A stretch of DNA of 64,000 bases, from contig NC_061806.1 of assembly GCF_021462225.1 (NCBI RefSeq), positions 30,303,644 to 30,367,643 of the forward strand. Reading direction: 5' to 3'. Position 1 is the stretch's first letter. Every line of letters starts with the position of its first letter. Positions 1-12,727 of the stretch are shown here, one piece after another. The notes below the pieces were generated by a model, which was not told the origin of the DNA, did no database searches, and worked only from the letters and a program-made list of their open reading frames with translations. The translations under genes and the position numbers were made by a program. Origin of the DNA: Girardinichthys multiradiatus (lineage: Eukaryota; Chordata; Actinopteri; Cyprinodontiformes; Goodeidae).

Positions 1-1430
1 CTATTTTGTTTATTTAGCAAGTAACTTATTTTTATTAAAAACACGTCTTTATGGATCATATGGAATAACTCAATATTAAAAAAGAAAATTATGTAACAAT
101 TTAAATTTGAGGCAGTTCTGTTTTACAATCTATGGATCGTTGGGAATTTAATATTAAATAAACAAGTTGTGATTTTATCACAGCTGTTGGGTTCTGTAGC
201 TTTTAATGGACATTATTTAGTTTAACTTATTGATATCTAGCACTTTGTTTTTAACTAAATCTTTGTCGTTTTGTCTCTGTAGGTTTATGAATAAAGTTTT
301 AAACAAGCAACAGCACCACTTTAATTATAATTGGTAAAATGTAATTCATGTCAAATTTTAACAGATGTTTTATAGATCCAGTTATAAAATTGCTAAATAT
401 TGTACAATACATTAATTGGTTCAAATGCTATTAATTAATATTATGTTATATTTTCATTATATTTTTCTTGTCTGGAAAGACGTAAACGATTAAACAAAAC
501 TGAACTTTTCATCCAAACACAAATATTTTGACCAACAATTTATCTGGAAAAATCTAAAATTTTATCTCACTTCATATTGTCTCTGGTTTCTGGGTTTTCT
601 TATATATAAATAAATGACTAATGAATGATGTTACACATGTAGATTTACATAAACAGACTAATTTCATTTTTTATTCTGCATTAGAAATGTATTGTTAGAA
701 TGATGCCTTTTATTCCGTTGGATGAAAATATTTGTATGACAGTAAATAAAACCTTGAATATAAATCAGAATTACATGGAAGATAAAACAAAATTAAATTA
801 AATTCCTTTATAAATATTTTGAGGGTAAATTAAATATTTTCTGTCAAAACATTTTTGCTAAGTTTTTATAGGTTATTCTTTCTCTATATTTTTTATTGTT
901 CCTCAGACATTTCTATTTAATACGTTAAAACATATTGTTTAAGGAACATGTTTTTGCTATTTTAAAGACATCTGTTACATAATTTCTTGTGTTGGGTTTA
1001 GTATACTGGTGTTGTGTTGAAACTATCCCAGTAAATTTGGTTTGCTTTTAAATACATTTCCACCAAATCCAACATTTCTTTGTCTTTTATATTGTTAGAC
1101 AAGCTGAGTTTCTGTATACGCTTCAGAGTCAAGACTTTTATAAATACAGTTTAACTAATATACTCTAAACGAAAATGACACAATGAACCTGGCCCAAATA
1201 TGTGACTTTATTTTTACAGTAACTTATACAATTGTGTTTTTTTGTTTTGTTTTACCTTTTCCTGTATACTTTATTTGTTCACTTTTATTTAAAAAGATTT
1301 TACACTTAAAACTTTTTAAACCTACATTAAGTTTAAGATTCTACAGTTATTTGTACATATATTTTTTTATCAAAGTTTATAAAGATTATTATTTCTGTTT
1401 TTCTCTCAGTGTGGTGCTTCACTTTTCCAA
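1..1430. other. AT-rich intergenic DNA, nothing recognised
   Basis: Very AT-rich sequence with homopolymer runs and stops in all frames. I see no exon, repeat family or RNA gene. The open frame that begins near 1183 is only poly-T-rich sequence running into the repeat that follows. Confidence 0.6.
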
Positions 1431-1434
1431 AAGA

Positions 1435-2197
1435 TTAATGGCTTTCGTGTCTACAAGACTTTCCGTTTCTGCTCTCGGTGGAGGAGGACGCTTCTCTCAG
1501 ACTGAAATGTTAAGGGAGCAGAATCGCAAACTGGATGTGATCCTACAAGATCGCAGGCTGGCTGCGGTTCCTGGACTCAGAAGTGAAATGGGATCAATCT
1601 TGGAGAAAGTTGTTGGCTCGGATCTGGAATGTGGCTGTTTGGATTCGCCATTGAGAAGCACCAGCGAGACTCTCAAAGCTGACGGAAAATTAAGAGTCAG
1701 CCTGACCCAAATAATTGTTGTTTTTCTGAATCTGGCTCCCCTGCACAGCCTTGATGGCTGGCTATCTTCAGCTTCTCCTGGAAGTTATGTAAACATGATG
1801 CTCTGCTCTCTCTGGGCCCTCCCTTCCCTGAGGACATCTGTGGACCTGCTCAGAACTGTGTGGCCGGTTGATGAACGTTCCATCGTACTATCAAAGACAA
1901 TGGCCTCTGTGACAGTGCTTCATGGACTTACTTTATTAAGGATTAATATTATCATTTTTCTTCTAGCACAGGATGAATTCCTTACCACAGAGGACTTAAT
2001 AAGCTAATTACCTCCATTTGAAAGATTGGATTAGAACCAGCTCTTACCAGTAAACCCCCAAGGATTATTAATGTCATTTGATTTGTTTTTCTGTTGTTTG
2101 ATTTTCTGTATTATTGTAATGTATTTCCTTATGTGCAACGCCTTGAGTGCCTTGTTGCTGAAAAGCACTTTATAAATAAACTTGACTTGACTTGACT
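1435..2197 (+). repeat. LINE-like 3' sequence ending in (CTTGA)n
   Basis: The stretch is more GC-rich than its surroundings and ends in a typical fish non-LTR tail: a run ending AAAGCACTTTATAAATAAA followed by a short CTTGA repeat at 2181-2196. The frame open from 1183 to 2007 crosses it, but its protein has no recognisable domain. From memory the sequence resembles dispersed fish repeats; the family name is not certain. Confidence 0.5.
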
Positions 2198-2199
2198 AC

Positions 2200-3140
2200 A
2201 ACAATGGACATTAAGTGTGAATGTTAGAATGGGTTTAGTAACCTCAGAATAATTTCTATATTTAATGTTTGTTGCCAACGTTGGTAAGATTTAATTAAAA
2301 ATATTTCATAATTTTTATTTAAAGGATGATTTTACTTTTGAGTGAATACATTTTGTAATGACAGACTATAACATAACCTTCCAACGCAGCACCAGTGCTT
2401 TCCTTCACCCAGACAGGATCCAGTAATTGCTAACATAAGTTTAGACATGCGTTGGGTTTTAGGCAGTAAACAAGTTCAATAAGACAAATACAAAAGATTT
2501 TGTAGGAGACAAGTATTCAAAAGAAGCACAAGAATACATTCTAATAACCTGTAACAAACCAGACTGAGGACCCAACATTTCAACTGAACACAGACAGCAT
2601 TGGTTAATTTAAGTGACTTTGCTGGTGGGATACAGGAAGCTGCTGGAGACAACCTGGAAGCAGTGGTGCCACCAGGGGGGCTTATTGTGCTTCTGTCTTA
2701 TTTCTAACATTGGCCAGCCTAGTGCCCCCTTAATGTTTTAATTTACTTGTTTCTACATATATAATGAACCACTGCTCTGTCTCTTTAAATTATCGGCATG
2801 TAAGCTGTCGGCCCGGTAACATGTATAACACGGTAAGGAGGGTGAGCTCGGTAATCTGTATAAGGGAGACTTCGTCATGCACTGTAGAGATTGGATACAA
2901 CTATGGAGGATGTGAAACAGGAAATAAGAGGAGGGATTGTATCAGAAGCTACAAGATTAAAGAGTTAGCAGTCTCAGCCATCTAGTACTGCAGTACCTGA
3001 GGAGCTTCAGGTGGTCTGAACAAGTGAAATCTACAAACCTTTTCTAGATTTCACTTCTTTTTGCACTGAAAGATAGAAAAATGTTTGTAAGAATATCAAC
3101 TGCAGGCCCAGAAACATAGAAGTCCTATTTAATTTATAGC
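2200..3140. other. intergenic, no gene recognised
   Basis: There is a 73-codon open frame at 2764-2985, slightly GC-richer than its flanks, with no recognisable domain. I treat it as chance or repeat-derived. Confidence 0.5.
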
Positions 3141-3145
3141 CATTG

Positions 3146-3939
3146 AACTTTTATCAAAGTGGGTGTATATCCCCACCAGGATGTCTTCCACCGGTACCTG
3201 GGCTGCTCTGATGCCACAGCCAGTGGCAGATGCAGCCAAGGTCCTGGACGTGGGGCTGGCTCTGTTTCAGTCTGCTGATAACAGAGTTATGTCTGCCTTT
3301 CATGACACTATCAGAGTTAAAAGCTATCAGGTTCTCCCATGGGATGCCTCTTTTTCTATTGAAAACAGGAAAAAATGTCAGACAAAATGTGTGGTTATAA
3401 TTACACGCAAACTATTACACACGTCAACAACACAGTACAGTTCCCTTACCTTAGTGCTTTGCTCTGGTTTTCATACAGATTTTCTGCATTTCCCACGTTG
3501 CATACAGACATCTCCATGAATCTTGTAACGACCTGCAGAGTGGCCTCATCGTAGAGTCTAGATAGGATGACAAATTCTTTATCTGTGTTTCTGTTGTTCA
3601 ATTCGTTCCACATCACTGAAAATGGCTGAGATCGGCATGTTTTGGCCAACTTGTAATTAACATCGCCTGGGCATGTTTCTGTGCCTCTAGCCAGCGCTTG
3701 TGCTTGGTTGATTTTTCATGCTAACTGACATCGTTCCTTCCCCCGTGGGAGACACCAAACTCGCAGTTACAAATCTTACAAAACGCGTGACTGTGCCCCA
3801 TCCTGCTCCTCTTTAGAAAAGGAAATTTGCTGTCCCATTTTTCAAAATATTTGCACAATGTCTTTTTTTTTTTTATCTCTCTCTTTTGTTGTTCCAGGTT
3901 TGTTCCCGCCGTCGGCACTAATCTTGTGACAACTGCCAC
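3146..3939 (-). pseudogene. hAT-type transposase remnant with BED/TTF-like zinc finger
   Basis: On the minus strand three pieces in different frames follow the order expected for a hAT-derived BED-finger protein. The first (3939-3721) carries a zinc-finger segment, KYFEKWDSKFPFL followed by FCKICNCEF and VSHGGRNDV. The second (3649-3446) reads WNELNNRNTDKEFVILS. The third (about 3412-3150) reads IPWENLIAFNSDSVMKG, then LGCICHW and, after a frame change, VPVEDILVGIYTHF. These motifs match the hAT transposase/BED family as I know it. Frameshifts and stops make it a dead copy, and no terminal repeat was assigned with confidence. Confidence 0.65.
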
Positions 3940-3977
3940 CCAAGCTACTGCAGGTGGCAGTTGTCACAAGGCTAGTG
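3916..3977. repeat. inverted repeat (hairpin) at edge of hAT remnant
   Basis: An 18-nt perfect arm at 3923-3940 (CTTGTGACAACTGCCACC) is repeated as its reverse complement at 3953-3970 around a 12-nt loop. After two mismatches the pairing continues for five more bases on each side (3916-3920 with 3973-3977). It lies at the start of the hAT-like reading frame. Confidence 0.85.
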
Positions 3978-4129
3978 ACAGAATTCAGTTAGGAGAAGAA
4001 GATTAATGTTTTTTATTTTTATATGATAATACAGGAGATTTATAGCTGAATACTAATATAAGAGGACGGCAGGAAAGAGGTAAAATACAGTAGTTTCTCA
4101 GCCAAAACGGGATACTTGACAGCTATGGT

Positions 4130-4238
4130 CTAAAAAACTCAGTCAGTCAGTCAGTCATTTTCTACCGCTTATTCCATAGTGGGTCGCGGGGGAGCTTGTG
4201 CCTATCTCCAGCAGTCTATGGGCGAGAGGCGGGGTACA
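4130..4238 (-). repeat. truncated copy of the tRNA-headed SINE
   Basis: The segment starts with CAGTCAGTCAGTCATTTTCT and continues through ATAGTGGGTCGCGGGGGAGC to GGCGGGGTACA. It is the 3' part of the SINE found complete at 32932-33292 and 38327-38677, in minus orientation. The tRNA-like head is missing. Confidence 0.75.
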
Positions 4239-4583
4239 GTATATTTGTATTATTGAACTACTTTCACAAACCACTCTTTGGTTTCAAGTCTTCAACTTCA
4301 TCTCCCTTTTTTTTTTATTTGCTTTGATTTTGCTCATATTAAGACACAAATATCTTGATATGAGCAAGAGGTTTAAAAGACAGTTTCCCAAATATGAATT
4401 GGAGGGTGTGACAAAAAAAATCTGTGAAGCTAAAGAATTGTATTTAAAATACAAAATGGATTTTGAAATATAAAAAGACTGCTTAAGCAAACCCCACACT
4501 GACACCAGAGTCATTTTAGACACTCCTTCCTAGATGGCTCACTAATTTGAGCTAACTTTAATGTCAAAGTATGTTTCATTGCA

Positions 4584-4640
4584 GGGGCGGACTGGGGAGA
4601 AAAAGTGGCCCGGGAGTTCCTGACAGACTGGACCACCTTC
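4584..4640. repeat. possible hAT-like transposon terminus
   Basis: The sequence CAGGGGCGGACTGGGGAG followed by GGCCCGGGAGTT resembles the GC-rich ends of non-autonomous hAT-like elements in fish. No partner end or target duplication was found. Confidence 0.3.
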
Positions 4641-5099
4641 AGCTGCTGGGTTGAAATTTTAATGAAAAATATAAGCCTATGAATATATATACACTTAATT
4701 ATAGTGTTAATGTGACGATTTTTATTCTCAGATGGTCCCTTTAATTTACAGACACAATATATAAGGTAAACTATAACAAAACTGAATAGTTTCTTGACTT
4801 TTAACAAAATAACCTCCAAACTTAACTTGAACTTGACAAAATAGAGAGGAAGAAAGACTGGGAAGCTACTGTATTTGTACACCTACATTGTTCACTGGAT
4901 GAGGCACCTCTGCAGCTACTGACTCTTTTCTGCTACACCATCTATGTTACACACCTCATTTAATTTAATCTGGGTGTGCCATTTTGGTAACTGCACAATA
5001 TTTTCTTTTTGTGATGTGGGGTTTTCCTTTAATTTTTAGACTTGTAGTTTTTTAAATAGTATTTTAGTGATGTGTGTACCTGTATGCTTCCATTTGCCT

Positions 5100-5186
5100 T
5101 TTTTGCTATGCTGCTGATACACATGAATTTCCACACTGTCTGACAGTAAAGGATATTTCTATTCTATTCTATTCTATTCTATTCTA
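5100..5186 (+). repeat. LINE-like tail with (TTCTA)n microsatellite
   Basis: A sequence ending GACAGTAAAGGATA runs into about six TTCTA units (5157-5186). This form, a polyadenylation-like motif followed by a pentamer run, is common at the 3' ends of fish CR1/L2-like elements. The body of the element is not evident. Confidence 0.5.
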
Positions 5187-5189
5187 TAA

Positions 5190-6050
5190 TCTTATCACTC
5201 TCCAGGATCTTTAGTACATTTGGCTTTTGTACATCTTTAGTAAAAACCAGAATGTTTAATTTGTTGCTGCATTTTCAATGAAGGCTGTCCTTTTTATTTC
5301 AGCTTTTCAGCGCCATCTTTAGGTTTCGTAGTTTGATTTCGCTGCTCCATCTTCTCGGCTAATGCGGATTTATTTAATGTTGCTTTTAGAGTCAGTGATT
5401 GACAGATAATCTTCTGCTTTTCTGATTCATGACTGCTGAGTTACAAGCGTCTCAGAGGCTGTTTTCCTAGGCTTTATGGGACAGGTTTTTCTGATCTTCA
5501 CTCCTCACTGTCAGCCGACCCAGTAGCGCTCATTCCTGTGTTTCCAGGTCCACTCCGCAGCAGCGCACTGAGCGGATCTACCTGACTGGAGAGATGGAGA
5601 GATGGAGGAGACGTTGGGGCGCTGCAAAACAAGAGTGCTGCGTGACTACGGGGCTGAGACACCACCTCTACGGGCTGTACTGTATAATTTTTTGAATCAC
5701 GACTAAACAAACTTTAATAATACTGACATTTTAGTCAGTTCGTGACAAATTGAACTTATTGCTGATACTGTAATAATGAACACAGAACCAGGAGAGTCTA
5801 AAGCAGCACAGAGGAGAAACATTAAAGCTTAAACAGGTTTATTGGCAGGTATTGAGGCCAGACATATTAGAATTAAATGGTCTAATTTGGAATTATACAA
5901 ATAAAACAGTAACGACCTTCTTTCTTGTTTTACCAGGAAACTCTAATAAAAATAGAATAGAAACTCTCAGCTGTGTAGAAAGAAATGGCGCTAAAATCCA
6001 GGATATTAAGACCATCAAACACAAACATCTGAGATCATGTGATAAAAGAA
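5190..6050. other. intergenic, upstream of MHC class I gene 1
   Basis: It includes a GC-richer stretch at about 5490-5700 with a 70-codon minus-strand open frame of no recognisable family. No exon is supported here. Confidence 0.45.
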
Positions 6051-6059
6051 CCAGATTTT

Positions 6060-6142
6060 AGTTTCATTTTCGCTGACAACACCAACCGATCCATTTCAAC
6101 TGGATTAAGTGACGTCGATCGTCACAATGTCTTCCTATTGGT
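6060..6142 (+). promoter_or_regulatory. MHC class I promoter: ISRE, X2/CRE-like box, Y box
   Basis: About 100-175 bp before the start codon of gene 1 lie three motifs in the order known for vertebrate class I promoters. TTTCATTTTC at 6062-6071 is an inverted interferon-stimulated response element (GAAANNGAAA). TGACGTCG at 6110-6117 is an X2/CRE-like box. CTATTGGTT, with ATTGG at 6137-6141, is a Y box (inverted CCAAT). The X2-to-Y distance is 27 bp. By analogy this module binds IRFs and the RFX/CREB/NF-Y/NLRC5 complex; that is inference from motifs. Confidence 0.7.
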
Positions 6143-6233
6143 TCTGATAAATGTTGACGCCCCTTTAATGTTCTGGATAACGGAAAGAAGCTCAGTCTGT
6201 ATGACAAACTGGACTGATGTTCTCAGGGAAGAA

Positions 6234-6285
6234 ATGCTAATCTGTGTGGTTTCGGTTCTGCTGGGAATACACAGCTCTGCTGCTG
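6234..6285 (+). CDS. gene 1 exon 1, signal peptide
   Basis: It encodes [17 protein letters not shown], a hydrophobic leader, and ends in a phase-1 donor (CTG then GTAAAT). The leader exon of gene 3 has the same length of 52 nt. An upstream ATG at 6201 is in frame, but the start at 6234 gives the usual leader length. Confidence 0.75.
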
Positions 6286-9200
6286 GTAAATTATTAAAAT
6301 ATGTTTATTTTTGATCTTGTTTTATGAGAATGTTATAAATTAATATACAAGAATTTGTACAGTTCTAAACTTCCGGTTTATTATGCTGCCAAATAACCAA
6401 ACATTTAGTTCAATTAAATCTTTAGTTTAATTAAATCTTTTGTTTAAATCTTTAACATCTAAGCAGTTGATTCTTAAGTAAATATAATTTTTGAAACGAA
6501 ATAACCTCCAGCATTTTGTTACTTCACTAAAGTAAACCGCTTGTCTTCCTCTTTCTGTTTTTTACTCTTCAATAGTAAACACAAACATGAAACGGAAGAA
6601 AAGACAGAAGCATTTGAACAGGAAATAAAGTCAATGCTCCCAAGAAATATGTCAAAAAAGTGATTCTTAAAACTTTAGCAAAAAACATGTCCCACTACAA
6701 AAAGTGCTAATTTCTGTTGAAAATTAATAACAATTTCATGAATAAAAAAATCAAGATTATAAACTGGGGGTCCTTTGCACGTATGTAAGGTCATTTAATA
6801 GGTTTATTTTTAATTTACATTAAATGCTGGTCCATTGCCTATAAAATCATTTGTCCTAACCATTTCAACTTGATTAAAAAACAAAAAGTAACTATTTAAT
6901 AAAATAATATTGTTACCACATAAAATAGTATATTGTAATATGTATTAAAATCTACAAATAGTGAGTTTTGAACAATACATACTATTTTTTTGTGGTTGTT
7001 CAAAAGTTGTTGAACACATTTGTCACCACCCTCACACATTTATAAAAAGCAATAAAATCAGACAACTAAAAGGTCAACTACATTTCCATTTTCAAACCTT
7101 CCGCTCTTATGTATGTTTTAAGATCACTCAGGCTCCTGTAAGTTTGTTATTTTCTCTTAAACTTGTTCATAATTTTGGACACAGCTGCTCTCACATCCAA
7201 AACATGTCAACACCGTCTCTTTGTATAAAACTATTAGATTAGGACATAAATGTACTTTTTAAGAAGAGGTCTGATGTAGCTAGCAGGTGGAGGTGAAACA
7301 AGATGGATGATGGGATGAGGTGTTTCTTCCTCTCTTAATTCACTATGAAGCCATGTTCACTTGTCTTACTCCTTCGAGGAGGCACACAGTGAACCTACTA
7401 CCAACCTGCATAATAATTAATATCTCTTGTAGATTATGCATCTCTAGTGACTAAAGCCAAATTAATTTAACCAAATCTAACATTTACTGTAATTTCTCAG
7501 AGTTTTACAGTCATTTCACTCAACTTTGACCTCATGTATTTTAGGAAGTTCTGGCTAGACAGCAGCTATCTATGGAGGAGAGAAGGAGAAGAAACAGCGA
7601 ATATCAAAATAATAAGGAAAATACACAGAGAGTTAAAGGAGGAGTATCTCAGAACGGAAAGGGAAAAATGGAGGAAGAGGATGGAGGAAGGGAAGCTAAA
7701 AATGTTTCAATGATTTGAATAAAAGGGGCTCAGATCACCCAGAAGCCCCAGACAGTCCAGTGGATCAGGCCATACTGGAGCTCAGAGTAGGCAGCTTAAA
7801 GCAAAGAAAACAAGAGCAAAATACTCTGGAGAGATGAAAGCTATGAGAAATAAACTCCAAGAGGCACCAGATAGTTAAATAAAGTTGTTAAGCAAGAAGT
7901 CATTTGACTAGAGTGGTTTAAAGTCTGGATTTGTATGTTGTAATGAGACCAATGTCACCACCATCAGAGGGAGTTTTATTTGGTTTAAATTCAGTAATTT
8001 ATTGATTATTGATCCATATACGTCTTTAAAACAACCTGGTCCTTGAAACATTCTAATAAAGGTTGATTTGATGACCTCAGGGGTCAGCCATTTTCAGGAA
8101 GATGTCAATATAAATAAGGTGGGGCATGAATATGTTTCTTCAGTGCTGTTGAGATTTTAAAGTAATAATCTATTTTAACACAAAAATATTTTTACATACA
8201 TACATAAATATTTTTATTTAGGCTTAAAGTAAATCTATGATGTCAGGTCTTTTAAAGGAGTACACCTAAAACAGTATAAAACTGAACAAAAATTAATATT
8301 TAACAGCATATATCTGTACTAAGAATGTCAGATAATGATTTAAAAACTTTAAATACATTTTAAAACATGAGGAGGTTGCACCGGTACATTTCACCTTGGA
8401 GTCTAATGACAGACCTTCAGATTCTGCAATTTAATGTTTTATTTTCATAATTAAAACCTGTTTTATCCAAATTCCGAAGAATCTGTGAAAATATATTTTA
8501 CTAACTGTAGATTATCTTATCTGCCTACAACGTTGCCATGGTACCATTCTTATTTATTCACTAATTATGCAACTGCTAGTTGAAATTATATACACATGTT
8601 TACTTAAATAAATCTGTTTAGGTCATTAATAAACAGGAAGGAGCCCAATCTATGCAGTCCTTTCTGATCATCCAGCAATGTAATCTGTCAGATTAAACCT
8701 TCATCATTCGGAACAGATTTTTGGGTTCAATTACCACTGAAAGAGGTCAATATTCACCATGATGGTCAGGATCATTACTTTGCTTTTAATAACATCAGCA
8801 GCAGCCAACGTATTTGAACTTAATTTCCTTATCAGCTCATCATTCAAAAGAAAATATATTTTACAAAACAAAGTTTGACATAATTTGTAACAGAATTATT
8901 TGTTTATCTTCTGCTTAGTTGAGAAGGTATGAATAATCGGTTCAGTTAAGTGATTTTTATTTAAAGAAACCAAACTTTAAATTATTTTAAAGTGTAGTAC
9001 CCAGAATTATTAAATAATCAAAAGTATATGATGGTGCTGACGCCTCGGAACTTCGCTCTCTCTTTGTTTGTGTATTTTGTATGTTTTTAAGTTTTTCGAG
9101 TCACAGTACTTTGGTCTCATTCAGTAGAGAAGAACTTTTCAACATCAGGGAGTCCTCTCTTGGGATTTTTTCACCATCTTTCACCGATCCAAGGTCCACT

Positions 9201-12200
9201 GAGCTTCTGGCAAGCGGAGCTGCGGCACTCTACGGGATACTGCGCCGAAAGCGCCAGAGGGGAAAGCGTGCTGGTAAAGATCCGCAAAAGAGGACTTTGC
9301 ACACCACTGCCTTCAATCCACCTGGCAAATGTCCGCTCTCTAAGTAACAAGATGGACGAGCTGCTTCTCCTCACAGGTAAAAACACGGACCTCCGCGGAT
9401 CAGCGGTTCTCTGCTTCACCGAGACATGGCTGAGTGAGAACATCCCGGACCACGCACTACTGATACCAAGCTTCCAGCTGCTCAGAGCGGATCGCAGCGC
9501 GGAGCTATCGGGGAAGAAGCGAGGATGCGGAATCTGCTTTTATATAAATGAAGGTTGGTGCAGAGACGTAAACGTGCTGGGAAAAACATGTAGCCCGGAT
9601 CTGGAGGCATTTTATATAATCTGTAAACCGTTTTATTCACCGAGAGAGTTTTCCTCGTTTATAATAATCGGCTCATATTTTCCACCGCATGGCTGCACTT
9701 CTGCTGCTGAAAAACATCTTGCTGAGCTGATTACAGACGTGGAGAAAAAATACACGGACTCTTTCATCATAATACTGGGAGATTTTAACAGAGCAAACCT
9801 CTCTAATGAACTCCCCAAATACAGAGAGCATATTAAGTGTCCCACCAGAGACAAAAACACACTGGACCATTGTTACACAGCTTTAAAGGACTCATATCAT
9901 GCTGCTACCAGGGCTGCTCTGGGTTTTTTTGGATGATTCTCTTATCCACCTCATCCCAACCTACAGACAGAGACTAAGATCTTCCAAACCCACGGTTCAC
10001 ACTGTTAAGAAGTGGACTGAGGAATTAAAGCAGATGCTACAGGCCTGCTTTGATTGAACAGACTGGACTGTTTTTGAAACCTCAGCCACTGACTTAAACC
10101 AACTAACTGATGTGGTGACATCATACATCAGTTTCTGTGAGGACATGTGTGTGCAGAACAAGACCTTCTGCACCTTTGGGAACAATAAGCCATGGTTTAC
10201 TCCACACCTCAGGAATCTGCACAGGGAAAAGGAAGAAGCTCACAGCAGTGGAGATTGGGCGTGGTACAAGCAGGCCAGGAACAAACTAACAAAGGAGATC
10301 AAAACAGCTAAGAGAAGCTACAGTGAGAAGCTAAAGAACAGCCTTTCTACTGGTGACACTTCAGCTGTATGGACCGGTCTGAGAAACCTGACTGGCTATA
10401 GGAGTCCCCCCACCCTTCCTGAACAAAATTCTCAGCTGGCGAACCGTCTGAATGGCGTCTACTGCAGACATGACAGGAAGCCATTCACACCTCAAATCAT
10501 CTCCTCCACATCCCATTCAGGAACAAGTTCTTCCCACAAAGCAACCAACCCCCTACCTTCAGATCCTCTGCCTGCACTAAAGATCTCTGAGGAAGAGGTA
10601 AACAGGCTCTTTCAGCGCATGAAAACAAAGAAAGCTGGAGGACCTAATAACATCTCCCCATCATGTCTGAAAGCCTGTGCAAATCAACTCGCTCCGATCT
10701 TCTCAAGGATTTTCAACAAGTCACTGGAGAAATGTAAGGTCCCCTCCTGCTTCAAACGATCCACCATCATCCCGGTGCCCAAGAAACCCACCATCGTAGG
10801 ATTAAATGACTACAGGCCTGTAGCCCTGACGTCTATGGTCATGAAATCCTTTGAGCGGCTGGTGTTGAAGCACCTGAAAGACATCACAGGCCCCCTGCTG
10901 GGCCCCCTGCAGTTTGCTTACCGAGCAAACAGATCAGCAGATGATGCTGTTAACTTAGGTCTACACTTCCTGCAACACCTCGACCACCCAGGGACGTACG
11001 CCAGGATCCTGTTTGTAGACTTCAGCTCGACCTTCAACACCATCATACCAGACATCCTCCACCAGAAGCTCACCCAGTTCAACGTCCCAGCCTCCACCTG
11101 TCAGTGGATCAACAGCTTCCTGACGGAGCGACAGCAGCAGGTGAGACTGGGGAGCATCTTCTCCCGATCCAGATCAATAAGTACTGGTGCCCCCCAGGGG
11201 TGTGTTCTATCCCCACTCCTCTTCTTCCTGTACACAAATGACTGCACCTCATCGGACTCGTCCGTGAAACTCCTGAAGTTTGCAGACGACACCACTGTCA
11301 TTGGACTGATCCAGGACGGTGATGAGTCTGCATACAGACAGGAGGTGGATCGGCTGATACACTGGTGTAGTCAGAACTAACCTGGAACTCAACCCACTCA
11401 AGACTGTGGAAATTGTGGTAGACTTTCGGAGAACACCACCCCCATACACCCTCCTCACCATCTTCAACAACACCGTGTCGGCTGTGGACCACTTCAGGTA
11501 CTTAGGAACCACCATCTCTGAGGACCTGAGATAGTCTTCACACACAGACACTGTTCAAAAGGAGGCCCCAGCAGAGTGTACTTCCTGAGGCAACTGAAAA
11601 AGTTCAACCTTCCACAGGTTGCAAATGCACCTTTTTATTTTTATTTATATATGTGTATATTTGTATATTGTATATATGTATATTCTTTAATGCAAAAAAC
11701 AAAACCAGAGAGCAAAGTGTGCCAGAGTCAAATCCTTTGTTTGTAAGTATGAACTTGGCAATAAAGCTGATTCTGATTCTGAGACTGATATTGCATAAAA
11801 GTTATCTTCATACACTATTTCATAAATAACTAAATCTAATATTTTTTTCTTTACAACAAAAAAGTTGATATAGCTCATAGTAAACTAAAATTTACTTTTA
11901 TGAGTTGATATAAGGTATATCTCAAATTGTTTGAAATCTGAAATGTCTCAGAAGTTGAGGCTGGTGGGTATTTATTGTATTTTCTATAATACAATAAATA
12001 AAGGTCAGGATGTGTAAAACAATCTACTTAGAAAAGAAAGCTAGATGAAACTCAGTGTTTTAACAAAGAAGAAACAACAAAAATATTGTTTTGAATTGAT
12101 TTAAGTTTTTAAAATACAACATACAGTTAAATAGGAAGCACAATGAGTGGAGCCACTTATGAAGCCTCATGAAGACGTAATATTAAAGGTTTATTACAAA

Positions 12201-12690
12201 CAGAAACTAAATGTAAAAATATTTAATTGATAAAAATGTTTATATCAAATAAATACATTATTTAGAAATAAAGATAAAACACTTTCTGGTTTATCATTAA
12301 TTATTATTGTTATTATTATTATGCTATGGGTCATTTTACTTAAATCAAAATCTTGACTTTCTTCCAGTGACCCACTCCCTGAAACATTTCTACACTGCAT
12401 CGTCTCAAGTCCCAAACTTCCCAGAGTTTGTGGTTGTTGGTTTGGTTGATGATGTTCAGACCTTCTACTATGACAGCAACAACCAGAAATATGAGCCCAA
12501 ACAGGACTGGATCAGGAAGAACGCTGATGGGCTGTTTGTGGAGCGACGGAGTGGAATCTGTCTGGCTGTCCAGCAGAACTTCAAAGCTGATGTTGAAATG
12601 GCAAAGAAGTCCTTCAACCAAACTGGAGGTTTGTCTCTTTCTCATTATTTATTAATCTTTTTTTGTGTTGTTGTTCATGGCAGATATATA

Positions 12691-12727
<37 letters not shown>

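Noticed and set aside
1183..2007. 274-codon open frame
   Set aside because: The first half is T-rich low-complexity sequence and the second half is repeat-derived; no domain or conserved frame is visible.
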